This document shows, piece after piece, positions 14,993 through 25,332 of a stretch of 64,000 nucleotides of DNA (position 1 is its first letter; each line of letters starts with the position of its first letter). The stretch spans positions 1-64,000 of the forward strand of contig JAOQAD010000015.1 in assembly GCA_025963775.1 (NCBI GenBank). The letters are read 5' to 3'. The DNA is from Bacteroidota bacterium. Its GTDB lineage: Bacteria; Bacteroidota; Bacteroidia; 2-12-FULL-35-15. The notes beneath the pieces were generated by a model. It searched no databases. It had not been told where the DNA came from and worked only from the letters and a program-made list of their open reading frames with translations. The translations under genes were made by a program, and so were the position numbers.

Positions 14993-16297
14993 ATGAAGAG
15001 AGAAAAATCAGAGGCTTTATTTGAGAAAGCGAAAAAATATTTTCCCGGCGGAGTGAACAGTCCGGTGCGCGCTTTCCGCTCCGTTGGCGGTACACCTTTG
15101 TTCATACAAAAAGGCAAAGGCTCACACATCTGGGATGCAGACGGCAATGAGTTCATTGATTATTGCGGCTCCTGGGGCCCGCTGATCCTTGGGCATGCAA
15201 ACGATAAAGTGGTGGATGCGATCAAAAAAACGGTGGAGAACGGCAGCTCTTTTGGCGCACCGACAGCGCTTGAGAACGAGCTTGCAGAGCTGATCCTGGA
15301 CAACAACAAATATATTCAGAAGATCCGTTTTGTAAGCTCCGGTACGGAAGCCGTGATGAGTGCGATCCGCCTGGCGCGGGGCTATACTCAAAGAAACAAG
15401 ATCCTCAAATTTGAAGGCTGCTATCACGGGCACAGCGATTCATTGCTGGTGAAGGCCGGTTCGGGGCTGGTGACATTCGGGAATACTTCTTCTGCCGGTG
15501 TTCCGGAAAGCTTTGTGAATGAAACGATCGTGGTATCGCTGAATAATGAAGAAGCCGTGAAACAGGCATTTGCGGAGTTCAAAGATCAGATCGCATGCGT
15601 GATCATTGAGCCGATCCCCGCGAATAACGGCTTGCTGTTGCAGCGCAAAGAGTATTTACAATTTCTTCGTGAGATCTGCACCGAGAATAAAACGCTGCTG
15701 ATCTTTGATGAAGTGATCAATGGCTTTCGTATTGGCTTTGAAGGTGCAGCGGGCTATTATAAGATCCAGCCTGACATCATCACGTATGGCAAGATCATTG
15801 GCGGCGGCTTGCCGGTGGGCATGTACGGCGCAAGTGCCGAGATCATGAGCTGCATTTCCCCGGAAGGAAATGTGTACCAGGCAGGGACGCTGAGCGGAAA
15901 CCCCGTTGCAATGGCAGCAGGCATCGCGCAATTAACGGAATGCCTCAAGCCGGGATTTTATGAAGGGCTCGAATCAAAAACACAGTTCTTAATTCAGCAG
16001 ATTTTTAAGCACACAGAACAGCTTAACCTTAAGCCTTTAAACCTGAAACTTTTTTCTGTCGGTTCCATTTTCTGGATCGCCTTCACCGATAAGGAAGTGA
16101 TCCGTTCGGCAGAAGAGGTCGATGCAGATTCCATGAAGTATTTCAGGGTATTGCACAAAGAGCTGCTGGAACGCGGCATTTACCTTGGGCCCTCCGGCTA
16201 CGAAGTGGGATTTGTATGTGAAGCGCATACCGAAGATGACCTTCTGAAAACTGCAAAGGCATTTGCTGAAGCATTGGCAATTGCTGTGAAAGCATGA
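14993..16297 (+). CDS. hemL: glutamate-1-semialdehyde 2,1-aminomutase
   Basis: A 434-residue PLP enzyme of the C5 heme pathway that converts glutamate-1-semialdehyde to 5-aminolevulinate. The N-terminal FPGGVNSPVRAF motif is diagnostic, as is the aminotransferase class III block with Schiff-base Lys267 in TYGKIIGGGLPVG. FVSSGTEA (phosphate binding) is also intact. The frame is open upstream to 14903, but that stretch is repeat sequence, so ATG 14993 following the promoter is chosen. The stop overlaps the start of the next gene by 4 bases. Confidence 0.96.
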   Translation: MKREKSEALFEKAKKYFPGGVNSPVRAFRSVGGTPLFIQKGKGSHIWDADGNEFIDYCGSWGPLILGHANDKVVDAIKKTVENGSSFGAPTALENELAELILDNNKYIQKIRFVSSGTEAVMSAIRLARGYTQRNKILKFEGCYHGHSDSLLVKAGSGLVTFGNTSSAGVPESFVNETIVVSLNNEEAVKQAFAEFKDQIACVIIEPIPANNGLLLQRKEYLQFLREICTENKTLLIFDEVINGFRIGFEGAAGYYKIQPDIITYGKIIGGGLPVGMYGASAEIMSCISPEGNVYQAGTLSGNPVAMAAGIAQLTECLKPGFYEGLESKTQFLIQQIFKHTEQLNLKPLNLKLFSVGSIFWIAFTDKEVIRSAEEVDADSMKYFRVLHKELLERGIYLGPSGYEVGFVCEAHTEDDLLKTAKAFAEALAIAVKA

Positions 16298-16605
16298 AAG
16301 TAGTCATCTGCCTTCTCCTTGTACACCTGCTTTTAAATTACCTGCTGGATGCAACCGGGATCTTAAAAAAGCACTTCAGCAGCAATGGTGCTTTTTTAGT
16401 GTGTGTATCCACGGTGCTTTGGCTTTTCTGCTCCCTCTTCATTTTTACAGATGTGTTTGCGGGTTTCTTTGAAGCAGATTTCTGGGTATTTTTCGTTTTG
16501 CCTTTATGGTTTGTTACTGCAGCTGCAGGGCCGGTGCTGATCATACTCACACAGCTGCTCTATTCGTTTGTTATCAGAAAGTTCCTGATTAAACCCCGTA
16601 AATAG
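16294..16605 (+). CDS. small integral membrane protein of unknown function
   Basis: A 103-residue protein with three or four hydrophobic segments (about 1-16, 29-52, 60-95). A short basic loop (LKKH) lies near 24 and the tail is basic (KFLIKPRK). No known domain is recognised. The ATG overlaps the hemL stop (ATGA), so it is translationally coupled to hemL. The gap to the next gene is 30 bases, but a promoter-like TATATTTG lies there. Confidence 0.75.
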   Translation: MKVVICLLLVHLLLNYLLDATGILKKHFSSNGAFLVCVSTVLWLFCSLFIFTDVFAGFFEADFWVFFVLPLWFVTAAAGPVLIILTQLLYSFVIRKFLIKPRK

Positions 16606-16616
16606 GAAGAGCTTGC

Positions 16617-16624
16617 TATATTTG
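16617..16624 (+). promoter_or_regulatory. Bacteroidota -7 promoter element
   Basis: TATATTTG lies only 11 bases before the ATG at 16636. If it is used, the transcript would have an almost absent leader; alternatively the gene is read through from hemL. Confidence 0.35.
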
Positions 16625-16635
16625 CCTATAGCTCA

Positions 16636-19600
16636 ATGAAAAGAAAGTTCCTACATAGCATCATCTTTTTCCTCTTCCAGGTTGTTTCGCATGCGCAATC
16701 ACCCGGCTACTTTATAAAAAATTACCTTCCGAAAGAATACAAAGGCTTTAACCAGATGTGGAGCGCCATCCAGGACAAGAATGGATTGCTCTATTTTGCA
16801 AGCACCTCCAACGTATTCATCTTTTCAGGAAAACACTGGGAAAGCGTTCCTGTGAAATCCGGTTCCGCTATCCGGCAGATGGCGATCGATCCGGCTACAG
16901 GAATAATCTACCTTGGCGTTGCCGGCGACCTTGGCTATCTCGAGCGCAACAAGCTGGGCAAGTTCCATTTTGTTTCGATGAGCGGACAGCTCACAAAGAG
17001 CCAGAAAGAATTCAATGACCTCTGGAAGATCATGGCCCTCAACGGCAATATTTATTTTCAAAGCTCAGAGCGGATCTTCGTGGTGCACGATAAGAAAGTG
17101 ACCGATGTGATCGAAGCGCCTGCCGAGCACAAATTTGCTTTGGCCTTTGTTGCGAACAACCGCCTGTATGTGCGGCAGCGCACTGTCGGACTGGTGGAAA
17201 TACGCGAGAACAGGATGGCGCTGATACCCGGCGGAGAACTGTTCGCCGATAAAAGAATCCTTGCGATCATGCCTTTTCAGAAAGGGGAAAACCTCATCCT
17301 TACCGGTGCTGAAGGCTTTTTCAGGATGTCCACTGAAGCGGAACCTGTTCAAAAATCAACAGCCCCCCGGTTTTTTAAAAGCGATAAATTCCTGGAAGAA
17401 GCGGGAGTGCTCGGCTGCCAGTGGGTGAACGATTCTGTGTTCTCCGTGCATTCACGCGCAGGGATCGCATTTTATGATAAGGAAAGCAACCAGAAAGAAG
17501 TGGTCAACAAAGCATTGGGCTTAAGCGATGAAGTGATCGCGGAAGTGTTTGTAGACCGTGAAAAGAATATATGGCTGATGCACAACAACGGCCTGAGCTG
17601 CCTCGGGTACAACAGCGCATCCTTTGTGTATGATGATAATACAGGCTTTAAAGGAACAGTAGAGTACATCAAAAAATGTAATGGAACACTTTATCTTGCC
17701 TGCGGGGGCGGGCTGTTCAAGTTAAGGCTGGATCCGTTTTCACATGCCATTTCTGCCATCCCCACGGAAGTAACCAACACAGAAGTCTGGGACCTGTATG
17801 AATTGAACAATGTTCTTTTTGCCGCCACCAGCAACGGGCTTATAAGAATGAACGGCGATAAGGCCGAGCTGATCACGCCGGACCTTACCAACCGCATCAC
17901 TTCCGTTCCGGGGATGAACAAGCTGGTAACCGCAGAAAAAGGCGGCTTCAGCGTGATCAGCGTGGAGCCGGGAAAAGCTGCCGCCAGCCAGCAGTTCTAT
18001 GAGATCGTTGGGCAGGAATTGCTCAAGCTTGGCCGCGTGGATAAATGCAAAGGGGAAGACGACCTCTATGAAACATGGGCTGTTTCCCGCCAGAAAAAGG
18101 TGTTCCACGTAAAATTCGGTGTGACACAAAAAAAGCTCGAGATCCACCAGTACGATACGCTGAACGGAGTTCCTGCCGATGAGAACTATATTGTTTATGT
18201 CGGCGACAGCACCTTTGTCTGCAATATAAACAGCTGTTACCGCTACATCCCGGAAAAGGATGTTTCGGCGGGTTCTGCCTGCTTTGAAAATGCTCCCCGG
18301 ATCTATGAAATGCTCTCCGAGGGAAAGTGTGAAAGCCTGCAAGCGCCTTTTGATTTCCGCCTTTGTTTTGCTCCCCTGAATCCAGCTTATACCACCTGCT
18401 TCGGCTACGATCGCAATGGAAAGCTGATTTCGCGGAAAGTAAAGCTGGGCTCGTTGTTCATTGAGAACAACCTGCAATGCGCTGTGATCGAACCGGACGG
18501 ACTGCTCTGGGCGCTCACGCATGAATATTTTGCAACGTACAATCTCGCTGCAGGCAATGATCCATCAGCCGGTTTCAGGTCCATTGTGCAAACGGTGGCC
18601 ATTGGAAAAGATTCGCTCATCTTTATGGGAAGCGGTGATCCTGCCGTTGTTAATCCTGATGCGGTCCGCTACAGGGACAATTCCATTTCCTTCAGCTTCG
18701 ACGCCCCTGTTTTCAGGCAGAACAACCAGGTTTATTTCAGCTGCCGGCTCGACGGCTACGATACCACCTGGTCGAAACCCTCGGTGGTAACGGATAAGAA
18801 CTATACGAACCTGTATGAGGGCAGCTACACGTTCAGGGTGCGCAGCATCGATTCCTTTGGCAACATGAGCGAAGAAGGCACTTACAGCTTTACGGTCTCG
18901 CCTCCCTGGTACCGCACGTATTTTGCATATTTCCTGTATTTCCTGCTGTTCATCATCATCATTTATCTCGCCATCAGGGTTACGGTAATGCGTTTGCGAA
19001 GGCAGAAGGAAAAGCTGGAGATGATCGTGAAGGAACGGACTGCAGAGGTAGTGGCACAGAAACAAATGCTGGAAACCGCTTATGTCGAGATCAAGGACAG
19101 CATTCGCTATGCAAAGCGGATCCAGAACGCCTTGCTTGCCAGCGATAAATTACTGGGAGAGCATCTTCCCGAATATTTTATTTATTACAAGCCGAAGGAC
19201 ATTGTAAGCGGTGATTTTTACTGGGCACAGCCCAAGGGCGATTGGCTGTACATGATCACTGCAGATTGCACCGGGCATGGCGTTCCGGGCGCATTCATGA
19301 GCCTGCTGAACATCTCCTTTTTAAATGAAGCGATCAGCACAACGGCATTTGTTTCACCTGCTGAAATTCTCGGGGAAGTGCGTGCGCAGATCATTGAAGT
19401 GCTGCGTTCCGACGGAAGCGAAGAAGGAGGAAAAGACGGGATGGATTGCGTGCTCTGCGCCTATAACTTCAACACAAGGCAGCTGCTTTTCTCCGCAGCC
19501 AACAATCCTTTGTGGATCTGCCGCGATCGGACGATCCTCGAATTCAAGGCGGATAAATATCCTGTAGGAAAGCATATCAGGGAGAATGAGCCTTTCAGGC

Positions 19601-19842
19601 TGCAGGAGGTAATGCTGCTGCCGGGAGACATTGTGTACACTTTCACCGATGGTTACGCAGATCAGTTCGGAGGCCCGGACGGAAAAAAATTCAAGGTAAA
19701 ACAGCTGAAGGAGCTCCTGCTTTCCATTGCGCACCTGCCAATGAATGAGCAGAAGGATGTGGTTTCAAAGACCCTCCGCAAATGGAAAAAAGGCATCGAG
19801 CAGATTGATGATATCCTCGTTTTAGGCGTAAAAATTCAATAA
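16636..19842 (+). CDS. Reg_prop/Y_Y_Y sensor SpoIIE-family phosphatase
   Basis: A 1068-residue single-span sensor phosphatase. A signal peptide (1-21) precedes an extracytoplasmic beta-propeller of two-component-regulator type (about 30-650, with repeats such as VEVFVDREKNIWLMHNNGLS), a Y_Y_Y domain (about 690-755), one membrane span (about 765-785), a coiled coil and a SpoIIE PP2C domain (about 830-1068). Metal motifs are intact: GDFYW near 858, ADCTGHGVPGA near 877, KDGMD near 935 and FTDGYADQFGG near 1003. The sensor half resembles hybrid two-component sensors, but the output is a phosphatase instead of a kinase. Ligand and target are unknown. Confidence 0.9.
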   Translation: MKRKFLHSIIFFLFQVVSHAQSPGYFIKNYLPKEYKGFNQMWSAIQDKNGLLYFASTSNVFIFSGKHWESVPVKSGSAIRQMAIDPATGIIYLGVAGDLGYLERNKLGKFHFVSMSGQLTKSQKEFNDLWKIMALNGNIYFQSSERIFVVHDKKVTDVIEAPAEHKFALAFVANNRLYVRQRTVGLVEIRENRMALIPGGELFADKRILAIMPFQKGENLILTGAEGFFRMSTEAEPVQKSTAPRFFKSDKFLEEAGVLGCQWVNDSVFSVHSRAGIAFYDKESNQKEVVNKALGLSDEVIAEVFVDREKNIWLMHNNGLSCLGYNSASFVYDDNTGFKGTVEYIKKCNGTLYLACGGGLFKLRLDPFSHAISAIPTEVTNTEVWDLYELNNVLFAATSNGLIRMNGDKAELITPDLTNRITSVPGMNKLVTAEKGGFSVISVEPGKAAASQQFYEIVGQELLKLGRVDKCKGEDDLYETWAVSRQKKVFHVKFGVTQKKLEIHQYDTLNGVPADENYIVYVGDSTFVCNINSCYRYIPEKDVSAGSACFENAPRIYEMLSEGKCESLQAPFDFRLCFAPLNPAYTTCFGYDRNGKLISRKVKLGSLFIENNLQCAVIEPDGLLWALTHEYFATYNLAAGNDPSAGFRSIVQTVAIGKDSLIFMGSGDPAVVNPDAVRYRDNSISFSFDAPVFRQNNQVYFSCRLDGYDTTWSKPSVVTDKNYTNLYEGSYTFRVRSIDSFGNMSEEGTYSFTVSPPWYRTYFAYFLYFLLFIIIIYLAIRVTVMRLRRQKEKLEMIVKERTAEVVAQKQMLETAYVEIKDSIRYAKRIQNALLASDKLLGEHLPEYFIYYKPKDIVSGDFYWAQPKGDWLYMITADCTGHGVPGAFMSLLNISFLNEAISTTAFVSPAEILGEVRAQIIEVLRSDGSEEGGKDGMDCVLCAYNFNTRQLLFSAANNPLWICRDRTILEFKADKYPVGKHIRENEPFRLQEVMLLPGDIVYTFTDGYADQFGGPDGKKFKVKQLKELLLSIAHLPMNEQKDVVSKTLRKWKKGIEQIDDILVLGVKIQ

Positions 19843-19852
19843 ACCGGTGTGA

Positions 19853-20512
19853 TTATTTCCAGGGATCGTTGCCGGTTTCCTTCAGCACTTCGTAAGTGCC
19901 AAAGCCAACAACCAGCCCCAGTCCGCCGCCGATCAGCGATTTCAGCTTTCTCTTTTTGCGGGCAACACGCTCATATCCCATCAGGTAGGGATCGTGTTTT
20001 AAAAACTCGGGATTGGAAACGGTGTTCAGTTTGATCTTTACTTTCGGAATGCCTGATAATGCTGTGAATGCAAAAGGCGGAATAGGGCAGAAGAAGCTGC
20101 CTGTGAAACCTGACAGTACTCCGACAACCGCGCCCAGTGCAAGGCATCCGTTCGCCTTGAATTTTTTATCCGCATCCTGCTCGCCGTAAATAAAGTAACG
20201 CATCTCATCCACTGTGAACTCATTCCCGATCAGCGTATCGTAGGTGTACATCACGCTTTCGCCCCTCTGGCTCTTGATGGAAAAGATCCTGTCGTTCTCG
20301 ATCAGGATATTCTTCCTCGGGTTCTTTGGATTCTTTATGCTGGTCAGCCCATTGGTGGTATCGAGCACGGTGCAGATCACCGCATCGCCGTTCAGCAGGA
20401 TCAGCGTATCGCGGTTATCCTGCGCAAATGCCTTTCCGGTAAGGATTAAAATGATGAATGCGGCGACTGAAAGTGAACGGAGCATAAACGGGCTGTTGTT
20501 TGATTTCTTCAA
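19853..20512 (-). CDS. exported protein of unknown function with glycine-rich membrane segments
   Basis: A 219-residue protein. The signal peptide (ending GKAFAQ near 31) fits better with the Met at codon 10 (20485). The mature part starts with a small beta-rich domain ([19 protein letters not shown]), followed by two hydrophobic Gly-rich segments (about 126-150 and 194-210) separated by a basic region ([11 protein letters not shown]). I recognise no family. It is convergent with the SpoIIE gene (10 bases apart) and divergent from gcvP. Confidence 0.75.
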   Translation of the reverse strand: MKKSNNSPFMLRSLSVAAFIILILTGKAFAQDNRDTLILLNGDAVICTVLDTTNGLTSIKNPKNPRKNILIENDRIFSIKSQRGESVMYTYDTLIGNEFTVDEMRYFIYGEQDADKKFKANGCLALGAVVGVLSGFTGSFFCPIPPFAFTALSGIPKVKIKLNTVSNPEFLKHDPYLMGYERVARKKRKLKSLIGGGLGLVVGFGTYEVLKETGNDPWK

Positions 20513-20591
20513 AGATAACCATTCTCTGTCAACGCAACATTTTTCTTCTTTACTTGTTGATAATTTGGGGAAAACAAAGCTGTTTTCTGAC

Positions 20592-20599
20592 TATATTTG
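20592..20599 (+). promoter_or_regulatory. Bacteroidota -7 promoter element for gcvP
   Basis: TATATTTG lies 20 bases before the gcvP ATG. A TTTG at 20564-20567 is 24 bases upstream, slightly longer than the usual spacing. Confidence 0.55.
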
Positions 20600-20619
20600 C
20601 ATTCCTAAAATTTTCTGAC

Positions 20620-23505
20620 ATGATCACTACCGATAAATTTGTAAACCGTCATAACGGTCCGCGCGCAAACGATGTAACAGCAATGCTTGCAAAAATAAAT
20701 GCAGCATCGGTTGATGCACTGATCGATCAAACCATCCCTTCTGCCATCAGGCTTAAAAAACCACTGAACCTTGCCAAAGGGATGACGGAATATGAGTACC
20801 ATAAACACCTCCGCGAAATTGCCGCTAAAAACAAGGTTTTCAGGTCGTACATCGGCCTCGGCTACAGCGGAACGATCATTCCTCCTGTGATCCAGCGGAA
20901 CATCCTTGAAAACCCGGGCTGGTACACAGCCTACACGCCTTACCAGGCGGAGATCGCACAGGGGCGGCTGGAAGCTTTGCTGAATTTCCAGACCATGGTG
21001 ATGGATCTCACCGGGATGGAGATCGCCAATGCATCCCTGCTGGATGAAGCCACAGCTGCCGCTGAAGCGATGTCGATGCTGTACAGCAACCGTACACGCG
21101 AGCAGGTGAAAGCGAATGTGGTAAAATTCTTTGTTTCCAATGAATGCTATCCTCAAACCATCGACCTGCTGAAAACCCGCTCCAAGCCGCTGGGCATCGA
21201 GCTGGTGATCGGCAACTGGAAGCAGGAAAAACCGGATGCCTCCTTTTACGGGATGTTGCTCCAGTATCCTTCTGCCGATGGAAAAGTGCATGATTACTCC
21301 GCTTTTGCGAAAGAGGCGAAAGCAAACAATATAGCAATTGCAGTTGCTGCCGATGTATTGAGCCTTGTGCTCCTCACGCCTCCGGGCGAATGGGGCGCAG
21401 ATGTAGTGGTTGGAAATACGCAGCGATTCGGTGTTCCGATGGGCTACGGCGGCCCTCATGCTGCCTTCTTTGCCTGCCGCGAAGAATACAAACGCATTCT
21501 CCCGGGCCGGATCATTGGCGTTTCCGTGGATGCACAGGGAAATCCTGCATTGCGCATGGCCCTGCAAACACGCGAGCAGCACATCCGCCGCGACAAAGCA
21601 ACGTCCAACATTTGTACAGCACAGGCCCTGCTGGCGATCATGGCAGGGATGTATGCCGTGTACCATGGCCCTGAAGGCATCAAAGGCATTGCGCAGCAGG
21701 TACATTTTTCTGCTGTGGCACTGGCTGCTGAGCTTAAAAAACTGGGATATACCATCGAAGGCGAGCAGTTCTTCGATACCATTAAAGTGGTGCTTCCTGC
21801 GGGCGTTTCCGAAGGAATGATCCATAACCTGGCGATCGGCGCTCACATCAATTTCCGCTATGTGGATAATTGCTGCGTGTGTATCGCGCTTGATCAAACC
21901 ACCGGTGCAGATGATCTTAATGCGGTCATTGAGATCTTCGCGAAAGCAGCCGGAAAGCCCGCTGTTAAAGTAACACAGGATGCGGTGTTCAGCCTCAAAG
22001 CGGTGATCAGCGAGCGCACATCCGCGATCCTCTCCCATCCTGTGTTCAACTCCTACCATTCCGAATCGGAAATGATGCGCTACATCAAGCGCCTCGAAAA
22101 TAAAGACCTTTCCTTAACACATTCCATGATCTCCCTCGGATCCTGCACCATGAAGCTGAATGCCGCTGCAGAGCTGATGCCGATCACCTGGCCGGAGTTT
22201 GCCAACATCCATCCTTTTGTACCGGTGGAGCAGGCTGCAGGCTATCTCGAGATGATCGATGAGCTCGACCGCAATTTAAGCGAGATCACCGGCTTTGCGA
22301 AAATGAGCTTTCAGCCGAACAGCGGCGCGCAGGGCGAATATGCAGGGCTCCTCGTGATCCAGGCATACCACCAGTCGAGAGGCGACCATCACCGCAACAT
22401 TGCGCTGATCCCGACCTCTGCACATGGTACAAACCCTGCCAGTGCAGCGATGTGCGGCATGAAGATCGTGCTGGTGAAATGTGATGAAAAAGGGAACATC
22501 GATGTGAATGACATGCGCGAAAAGGCAACGCTTCACAGGGATAACCTTTCCTGCCTCATGGTGACGTACCCGAGCACACACGGCGTGTACGAGGAAAGCA
22601 TCATCGAGATCACCGATATTATTCATGAGAACGGCGGACAGGTATACATGGACGGCGCGAATATGAATGCACAGGTTGGATTGACAAGCCCGGGAAACAT
22701 CGGCGCGGATGTATGCCACCTTAACTTACATAAAACATTTGCGATCCCGCATGGCGGCGGCGGCCCCGGGATGGGGCCTATCGGCGTTGCAAAACAGCTG
22801 GTGCCATTCCTGCCATCCCACGTACTGGTGAAAACAGGCGGCGATAAAGGCATTTCCGCGGTATCGGCAGCGCCTTTCGGCAGCTCGCTGATCCTGCTCA
22901 TCTCATACGGCTACATCAAAATGCTCGGTGGCGAAGGCGTTACGGAAGCTACCAGGATGGCGATCCTGAATGCGAACTATATCAAGGAGTCGCTGAGCGG
23001 GCATTACCAGACACTTTACAGCGGGAAGAACGGCCGCTGCGCACATGAAATGATCCTCGACTGCGTTTCGTTCAAGCGCGAAGCCGGCATTGAAGTGGGT
23101 GACATTGCAAAGCGGCTGATGGATTACGGCTTTCATGCACCTACTGTGGCATTCCCGGTGCACGACACCCTGATGGTGGAGCCTACAGAAAGCGAATCGA
23201 AAGAAGAGCTTGACCGTTTCTGCGCTGCCATGATCTCGATCAAACAGGAGATAGATGAGATCATTGCGGGTAAAGCGGATAAGGAAGACAATGTGATCAA
23301 AAATGCGCCGCATACTGCAAAAGCAGTGATCATCAGCGACTGGAAACATACATATTCCCGCGAAAAGGCAGTTTACCCGCTGAAATGGGTGAAAGATGCG
23401 AAATTCTGGCCAAGTGTGGCAAGGGTGGATAATGCGCATGGCGACAGGAACCTCATTTGCGCCTGTCCCCCGATCGAAAGCTATATGGAAGCAGAGCTGG
23501 TTTGA
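20620..23505 (+). CDS. gcvP: glycine dehydrogenase (decarboxylating), P protein of the glycine cleavage system
   Basis: A 961-residue single-chain P protein that decarboxylates glycine and passes the aminomethyl group to lipoyl-GcvH. The N-terminal half carries the [11 protein letters not shown] block; the C-terminal half has the PLP Lys705 in [20 protein letters not shown]. Both halves are fused, as in most Gram-negative bacteria. The frame is open from 20500, but ATG 20620 fits the promoter and the family start (RHNGP near residue 10). gcvT and gcvH are not nearby, so the system is dispersed in this genome. Confidence 0.97.
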   Translation: MITTDKFVNRHNGPRANDVTAMLAKINAASVDALIDQTIPSAIRLKKPLNLAKGMTEYEYHKHLREIAAKNKVFRSYIGLGYSGTIIPPVIQRNILENPGWYTAYTPYQAEIAQGRLEALLNFQTMVMDLTGMEIANASLLDEATAAAEAMSMLYSNRTREQVKANVVKFFVSNECYPQTIDLLKTRSKPLGIELVIGNWKQEKPDASFYGMLLQYPSADGKVHDYSAFAKEAKANNIAIAVAADVLSLVLLTPPGEWGADVVVGNTQRFGVPMGYGGPHAAFFACREEYKRILPGRIIGVSVDAQGNPALRMALQTREQHIRRDKATSNICTAQALLAIMAGMYAVYHGPEGIKGIAQQVHFSAVALAAELKKLGYTIEGEQFFDTIKVVLPAGVSEGMIHNLAIGAHINFRYVDNCCVCIALDQTTGADDLNAVIEIFAKAAGKPAVKVTQDAVFSLKAVISERTSAILSHPVFNSYHSESEMMRYIKRLENKDLSLTHSMISLGSCTMKLNAAAELMPITWPEFANIHPFVPVEQAAGYLEMIDELDRNLSEITGFAKMSFQPNSGAQGEYAGLLVIQAYHQSRGDHHRNIALIPTSAHGTNPASAAMCGMKIVLVKCDEKGNIDVNDMREKATLHRDNLSCLMVTYPSTHGVYEESIIEITDIIHENGGQVYMDGANMNAQVGLTSPGNIGADVCHLNLHKTFAIPHGGGGPGMGPIGVAKQLVPFLPSHVLVKTGGDKGISAVSAAPFGSSLILLISYGYIKMLGGEGVTEATRMAILNANYIKESLSGHYQTLYSGKNGRCAHEMILDCVSFKREAGIEVGDIAKRLMDYGFHAPTVAFPVHDTLMVEPTESESKEELDRFCAAMISIKQEIDEIIAGKADKEDNVIKNAPHTAKAVIISDWKHTYSREKAVYPLKWVKDAKFWPSVARVDNAHGDRNLICACPPIESYMEAELV

Positions 23506-23628
23506 TTTTGAGGTAAAGTGCTGATTGTCAGTTGTTAGTGTCGGGTCGAATTCCGGTGCAGCTTTGTCCTCGGATTTAAACCGGTTTTTCATGAAGTTTG
23601 GTATATAAACCAATTAAAACCAAAAGCC

Positions 23629-24000
23629 ATGAAAACAACCAGAATTTTTATGTCAGTAACATTACTGGCCATCCTGTTTTCTTTCACGCCTGAAAGAAAT
23701 ACGTTGAAGTTGCGTTGTCCGCTGATCCAGCTTTCAAGTCCTCCGAGCACTTTAAAGACAGGATCAATACACGCCTGCCAAAACACGCTTACCGTGAACA
23801 CCACCGCATGCAGTCCGTTCACCTTCCATTTTACCTGGACGGGGGGAGGCTCTGCTAATTTTACGACCGCTTCGGGTTCGGGGGTGTTGACTTTTAATCT
23901 TCCGGCGATGGCTGCAGGAACAGCTATTTCACTTGTCATTAACGACAGTGGAGGAGGGTCTTCCATTACCTATAATTTTACGGCTGCCGCCAGTTGTTAA
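23629..24000 (+). CDS. small secreted protein of unknown function
   Basis: A 123-residue protein with a signal peptide (MKTTRIFMSVTLLAILFSF) and a Ser/Thr/Gly-rich mature part predicted to be all-beta (FTFHFTWTGGGSANFTTASG). Cysteines near 30, 50, 60 and at the C-terminus could form disulfides. No known domain is recognised and there is no T9SS tail. A strong terminator follows. It may be a small extracellular or periplasmic protein. Confidence 0.7.
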   Translation: MKTTRIFMSVTLLAILFSFTPERNTLKLRCPLIQLSSPPSTLKTGSIHACQNTLTVNTTACSPFTFHFTWTGGGSANFTTASGSGVLTFNLPAMAAGTAISLVINDSGGGSSITYNFTAAASC

Positions 24001-24021
24001 ATAAATGGGTGTTACTGAAAA

Positions 24022-24046
24022 GGCCGCTATTCCAGCGGCCTTTTTT
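24022..24046 (+). terminator. rho-independent terminator
   Basis: GGCCGCT at 24022-24028 pairs with AGCGGCC at 24034-24040, followed by TTTTTTATT. It lies 21 bases after the stop of the small secreted protein gene. Confidence 0.85.
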
Positions 24047-24163
24047 ATTGTGCTTTTCCATGAAAAGTATAAAATCAAGCCTTCTTTTTGCCTCATGATT
24101 TTACCACATCGATAAAATTCCTATTTTTAAGCCCTTATTCAACTCATAACTAAAAACAAAAAA

Positions 24164-25168
24164 ATGAAAAAAATTTACTTAGTAGCTTTAAGTTTCGCTG
24201 CGTTATCAGTGTCAGGTTTAAAAGCACAGGATACGCTGGTTTATGAAAGTTTCAACTTTCAGTCTTTTTATGACAATATCATGACAGGTTTCCCTTCCGG
24301 GTCAACACCTGATGCTTTGTGGTACAACTACGATGGTGACGGTTTATCCGATGGTTCAGGCGCAGGCCGCCCGGGCGAATGGTTCGCTGTATTGCCTTTC
24401 TCGCCTGTTGATACAACTAACAATGTTGCCCTGGGTTCCAACTCATGGTTTGCAACGCCTGCATTGGCTGACAACTGGCTGATCACTCCTTCCTTCACAC
24501 TGGAAGCACATGATACACTGTTCTGGAAATCGGCTCCAAGCCAGACTCCGCGTTACCTTGACGGTTACAAAGTGAAGCTTTCGACTACTGATAATGATGT
24601 GTTGTCGTTCACAACTACATTGTTCACAGCAGCAGAAATGACGGGTTTAGGCAGTGATACAACATTCAGCACATTTACGTTCTCTTCGGGGTTTGTACAC
24701 GGACAGGATGGAACTTACATGGATATTGCTGATCAGGCTCAAATGCTGCACAACGGACAGTTACGTCCGTTCTCTGTGCCTTTGGATGCTTATGCAGGAC
24801 AGACAGTGTTCATCGCTTTTCACCACTCTTCATTTGATGACAACCTGATCTCTATTGATGATTTCATGATCCGCGGAACCAACACTCCAAGCAGCATCAC
24901 TGAAAGCACAGGAGATCTGGGGCTGAATGTATTCCCGAACCCTTCTGCTGACCAGGCACAGGTGAATTACAACCTGTCAGCTGAAACTTCTGTAAGCATC
25001 AGCATTTATGATGTAGCAGGAAAACTGATCTCTGTTGATAACAAAGGGACACAGGCCGCAGGCCGCCACTTTTCAGCTATCAACACAGCAGCAATGGCAC
25101 AGGGTTTCTACACGGTATGTGTACAAACAGGAACAAGCCGCAGCACAGTTAAGCTGATCGTTAAATAA
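24164..25168 (+). CDS. secreted choice-of-anchor-J-like protein with T9SS sorting domain
   Basis: A 334-residue protein. A signal peptide (ending LKAQ near 21) is followed by a cleaved-adhesin/choice-of-anchor-J-like jelly-roll (about 22-240; WFATPALADNWLITPSF and IAFHHSSFDDNLISIDDF blocks) and a T9SS type A sorting domain (about 255-334; VFPNPSADQ...ISIYDVAGKLIS...VKLIVK). It should be exported by Sec, then secreted and attached by the type IX system. It is the first of three consecutive T9SS cargo genes, each separately terminated. Confidence 0.88.
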   Translation: MKKIYLVALSFAALSVSGLKAQDTLVYESFNFQSFYDNIMTGFPSGSTPDALWYNYDGDGLSDGSGAGRPGEWFAVLPFSPVDTTNNVALGSNSWFATPALADNWLITPSFTLEAHDTLFWKSAPSQTPRYLDGYKVKLSTTDNDVLSFTTTLFTAAEMTGLGSDTTFSTFTFSSGFVHGQDGTYMDIADQAQMLHNGQLRPFSVPLDAYAGQTVFIAFHHSSFDDNLISIDDFMIRGTNTPSSITESTGDLGLNVFPNPSADQAQVNYNLSAETSVSISIYDVAGKLISVDNKGTQAAGRHFSAINTAAMAQGFYTVCVQTGTSRSTVKLIVK

Positions 25169-25190
25169 AAACATCTTCTGATTAGAATGA

Positions 25191-25220
25191 AAGCCTTCCC
25201 AATTGCGGAAGGCTTTTTTT
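25191..25220 (+). terminator. rho-independent terminator
   Basis: AAGCCTTCC at 25191-25199 pairs with GGAAGGCTT at 25207-25215, followed by a T-run to 25220; 22 bases after the stop codon. Confidence 0.88.
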
Positions 25221-25236
25221 ATTGATGAAATTCAGG

Positions 25237-25266
25237 ATTCCCGTGATGGACGGGAATTCTTTTTTT
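25237..25266 (+). terminator. second hairpin with T-run
   Basis: ATTCCCG at 25237-25243 pairs with CGGGAAT at 25251-25257, followed by TCTTTTTTT. It may be a back-up terminator to the one at 25191 or a hairpin of a dispersed palindrome family. Confidence 0.5.
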
Positions 25267-25272
25267 CAAAAA

Positions 25273-25303
25273 TTTGTTTTCTCTGAAATAATCCTTAAAT
25301 TTG
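25273..25303 (+). promoter_or_regulatory. Bacteroidota promoter (TTTG, 19-base spacer, TAAATTTG)
   Basis: TTTG at 25273-25276 and TAAATTTG at 25296-25303 are separated by exactly 19 bases, the full consensus, 29 bases before the ATG at 25333. This is the best promoter match in the window. Confidence 0.75.
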
Positions 25304-25332
25304 ATGCTATTAAAAATTTAAACAAAAACCTC

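Noticed and set aside
17740-18522. 260-codon open frame on the minus strand
   Set aside because: Antisense to the propeller part of the Reg_prop-SpoIIE protein; composition is shadow-like and there is no promoter or signal.
20500-20619. upstream in-frame extension of gcvP
   Set aside because: It would cover the TATATTTG promoter and adds a stretch not found in P proteins.
20605-22059. 484-codon open frame on the minus strand
   Set aside because: It lies wholly antisense to gcvP, whose product is conserved along its entire length. The hypothetical protein is rich in Cys, His and Arg with no domain; it is a codon-bias shadow.
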